Assembly (NCBI GenBank): GCA_013140405.1
Contig: JABFSV010000178.1
Location: forward strand, 1 to 7,711
DNA length: 7,711 bases
From: Methyloglobulus sp.
GTDB taxonomy: Bacteria; Pseudomonadota; Gammaproteobacteria; Methylococcales; Methylomonadaceae
Direction: 5' to 3'
Positions within the stretch are counted from its first letter, which is position 1; the number at the start of each line of letters is the position of its first letter. The notes beneath the pieces were generated by a model, which was given only the letters and a program-made list of their open reading frames with translations, ran no database searches and was not told where the DNA came from. Shown piece by piece: positions 6,653 to 7,711 of the stretch. Made by a program: the position numbers and the translations under genes.

Positions 6653-6658
6653 TATAAT
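6653..6658 (+). promoter_or_regulatory. -10 box (TATAAT) for the lipoprotein gene
   Basis: A perfect TATAAT lies 47 bases before the lipoprotein ATG in the 109-bp gap after plsC. The -35 region is poor (TACATG at 6630-6635 with a 17-bp spacer). I see no terminator between plsC and this box, so readthrough from the operon may add to expression. Confidence 0.55.
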
Positions 6659-6689
6659 ACATCCCGATGTTGTTGTAAATTTTAATGCT

Positions 6690-6695
6690 AAGTGG
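6690..6695 (+). promoter_or_regulatory. Ribosome binding site deciding the lipoprotein start
   Basis: AAGTGG, 10 bases before ATG 6706, is a partial match to the anti-Shine-Dalgarno. It lies downstream of the other in-frame ATG at 6685, so it favours 6706, which also places a proper lipoprotein signal at the N-terminus. Confidence 0.5.
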
Positions 6696-6705
6696 TGCTA
6701 CGTAC

Positions 6706-7113
6706 ATGAAAAAAAAGCTGTTAATTCTTCTATTTCCCTTGTTTGTCGTGGCGTGTGCCGACAAGAGTCAGTATGAAGAAGTCGTTTTAGAAGAAATGAA
6801 AAAAGAGCAAGATGTTAAAGATTATAAGATAGACCCTGCCTATATGGCTAAGTGTGTCGTCGACACGACTTACAAAAGAATGCCTGGTTTTTTTGTTTTT
6901 GATCCAGACAGGTTGGCGGCTTATCGCAACTATGCCAAAATGTTGAAGATGTCGGTGTCCAAAGATCCGCAAAAGACACTGAATGAGCTACGTAAGGATT
7001 TCGGTTCGCCGGATGAGTTGGCCAAAGCCCATTCGGTTTACACTGAAAGCATGATGGACTGTTATACAGCCATTTTGCATGAGGCAGACGGTGACCCCGA
7101 AGAAAAGACTTAA
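6706..7113 (+). CDS. Small lipoprotein of unknown function
   Basis: I do not recognise this family. The 135 residues start with a textbook lipoprotein signal: a basic KKK (2-4), a hydrophobic stretch (5-15), and the lipobox VVAC with Cys17 as the lipidated residue. Ala at position +2 (no Asp) predicts sorting to the outer membrane. The mature part is about 119 residues, hydrophilic and mostly helical in character. It has an acidic/basic mix at 24-40, DPAYMAKCVVDTTYKRMPGF at about 43-62, and two further cysteines, Cys50 and Cys119, that could form a disulfide in the periplasm. The tail is acidic. It has its own TATAAT upstream and faces the TPR gene across a hairpin. The signal peptide is clear; the role is unknown. 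Confidence 0.85.
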   Translation: MKKKLLILLFPLFVVACADKSQYEEVVLEEMKKEQDVKDYKIDPAYMAKCVVDTTYKRMPGFFVFDPDRLAAYRNYAKMLKMSVSKDPQKTLNELRKDFGSPDELAKAHSVYTESMMDCYTAILHEADGDPEEKT

Positions 7114-7130
7114 GGTTAAATAGGCTTTTT

Positions 7131-7155
7131 GGCTGGGGTAACGTGTACCTCAGCC
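7131..7155. terminator. Hairpin between convergent genes, probable two-way terminator
   Basis: GGCTGGGGTA (7131-7140) pairs with TACCTCAGCC (7146-7155), giving 10 pairs including one G-U around a 5-base loop. It sits in the 74-bp gap between the stops of the lipoprotein and TPR genes. A clean T-run is missing on either side (TTATC follows on the plus strand), so it may be a weak terminator. A second, A/T-rich stem TCAGTT/AACTGA (7166-7184) lies closer to the TPR stop. Confidence 0.5.
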
Positions 7156-7187
7156 TTATCGGAGATCAGTTTTTAATTAACTGAACA

Positions 7188-7711
7188 CTACTCTTCAGAG
7201 GGTGATTCCTCAGTAGGGGTAGACACGTGTTCTGTAGGTGTGTGAACTGTTTCTTCGGCTTGTGCAACGGGTTCAGATTTTCTTTCTTCAACCTTCTTTT
7301 GTGAAGAATAGACAGGGTCTGGCCTATTTTTTTCTTCTAATTTCGCTTTTTCGGCAGCCTCTTCTGCGGCTTTTTTCGCCAATCGTTTTTCTTCTTCTAT
7401 TCGCCTGCCTTCTGCCAATGAAGCCATAAAATCTTGAAACCAATCCTGATTTTTAATTTTGGCTAGGTCTGGATCAGCCAAAATATCAGCATCTTCCGGC
7501 AAATTACCTTTCTCTTTTGCTGTTTGTAAAGCCTCAAGGCAGTGTTCATTATCGCCACGCACACCATGCACACACGCAAGGTTGAAGGCAGCGACACCAG
7601 CTTGAATGGAGTTGGCTTTTTCAAATTGCCTTTTTGCCATTTCATATAGCTCATCACTAGGCGGTACGCTTCTGGCTCGTGCTAAGTCCATACAGGCGAC
7701 CCCAGCATCAA
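7188..7711 (-). CDS. TPR-repeat protein, C-terminal part (5' end outside window)
   Basis: The frame stays open to the window edge, upstream of the first visible ATG (complement of 7689-7691), so the gene almost certainly continues. Just before that Met it reads DAGVAC, which mirrors AGVAAFNLACVHG 35 residues later. This is the spacing of tetratricopeptide repeats. Numbered from that Met, AAFNLACVHGVRGDNEHCLE (34-53) is a TPR helix pair, followed by ALQTAKEKG. DADILADPDLAKIKNQDWFQ (67-86) then resembles the 'TPR end-of-group' closing motif. From about 95 the chain becomes a charged Glu/Lys/Ala-rich helix, then a disordered Pro/Thr/Glu tail with two TPTE copies. TPR domains bind other proteins; no partner can be read here. 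No signal peptide is visible because the N-terminus is missing. It is convergent with the lipoprotein gene and probably not co-regulated with it. Confidence 0.8.
   Translation of the reverse strand, partial: DAGVACMDLARARSVPPSDELYEMAKRQFEKANSIQAGVAAFNLACVHGVRGDNEHCLEALQTAKEKGNLPEDADILADPDLAKIKNQDWFQDFMASLAEGRRIEEEKRLAKKAAEEAAEKAKLEEKNRPDPVYSSQKKVEERKSEPVAQAEETVHTPTEHVSTPTEESPSEE

Overview
The window looks like a chromosomal segment of a gammaproteobacterium. The gene order glyQ-glyS-gmhB-plsC is a known gammaproteobacterial arrangement (Pseudomonas has the same set), the type IV pilus ATPase is of the PilU branch, and base composition is moderate. The palindromic repeats in the left part, built on GTTCCCAA...TTGGGAAC and TTCGACAAGCTC, are of a kind I associate with Methylococcales and Thiotrichales. 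That placement is from memory and tentative.

Left edge (1-1054), accessory region: the 3' end of a large MmeI/YeeA-like DNA methyltransferase gene (type IIG/IIL restriction-modification style) enters from the left and stops at 493. Next come three short perfect hairpins of a REP-like family (503-580), and then a diverged second copy of the last ~25-30 codons of the same kind of gene (581-673). This copy lies exactly 180 bp downstream, in the same frame, and is separated from the first only by one amber stop. A 180-bp non-coding element with 28-bp terminal inverted repeats and a branched, cloverleaf-like internal fold follows (705-884). It resembles a MITE that ends in TA. The rest of the gap holds only a weak promoter candidate.

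Middle (1055-2299): a complete pilU-type retraction ATPase gene with its own terminator. No pilT partner is visible. It sits directly beside the mobile/R-M debris.

Core operon (2304-6596): a TATAAT box precedes glyQ (GTG start, no clear Shine-Dalgarno). glyQ is followed one base later by glyS, then gmhB after 9 bp, then plsC, which overlaps the end of gmhB. Together these supply glycyl-tRNA, a step of ADP-heptose synthesis for the LPS inner core, and phosphatidic acid for membrane lipids. The tight packing suggests one transcript with translational coupling.

Right edge (6597-7711): a separate promoter drives a small orphan lipoprotein. This is convergent, across a hairpin terminator, with the 3' part of a minus-strand TPR protein whose N-terminus lies outside the window.

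The core genes are ordinary. The signals most worth a second look are the amber-separated duplicated methyltransferase tail with its in-frame REP hairpins, and the 180-bp inverted-repeat element beside it. I found no CRISPR array, RNA gene, or convincing new multi-gene system.
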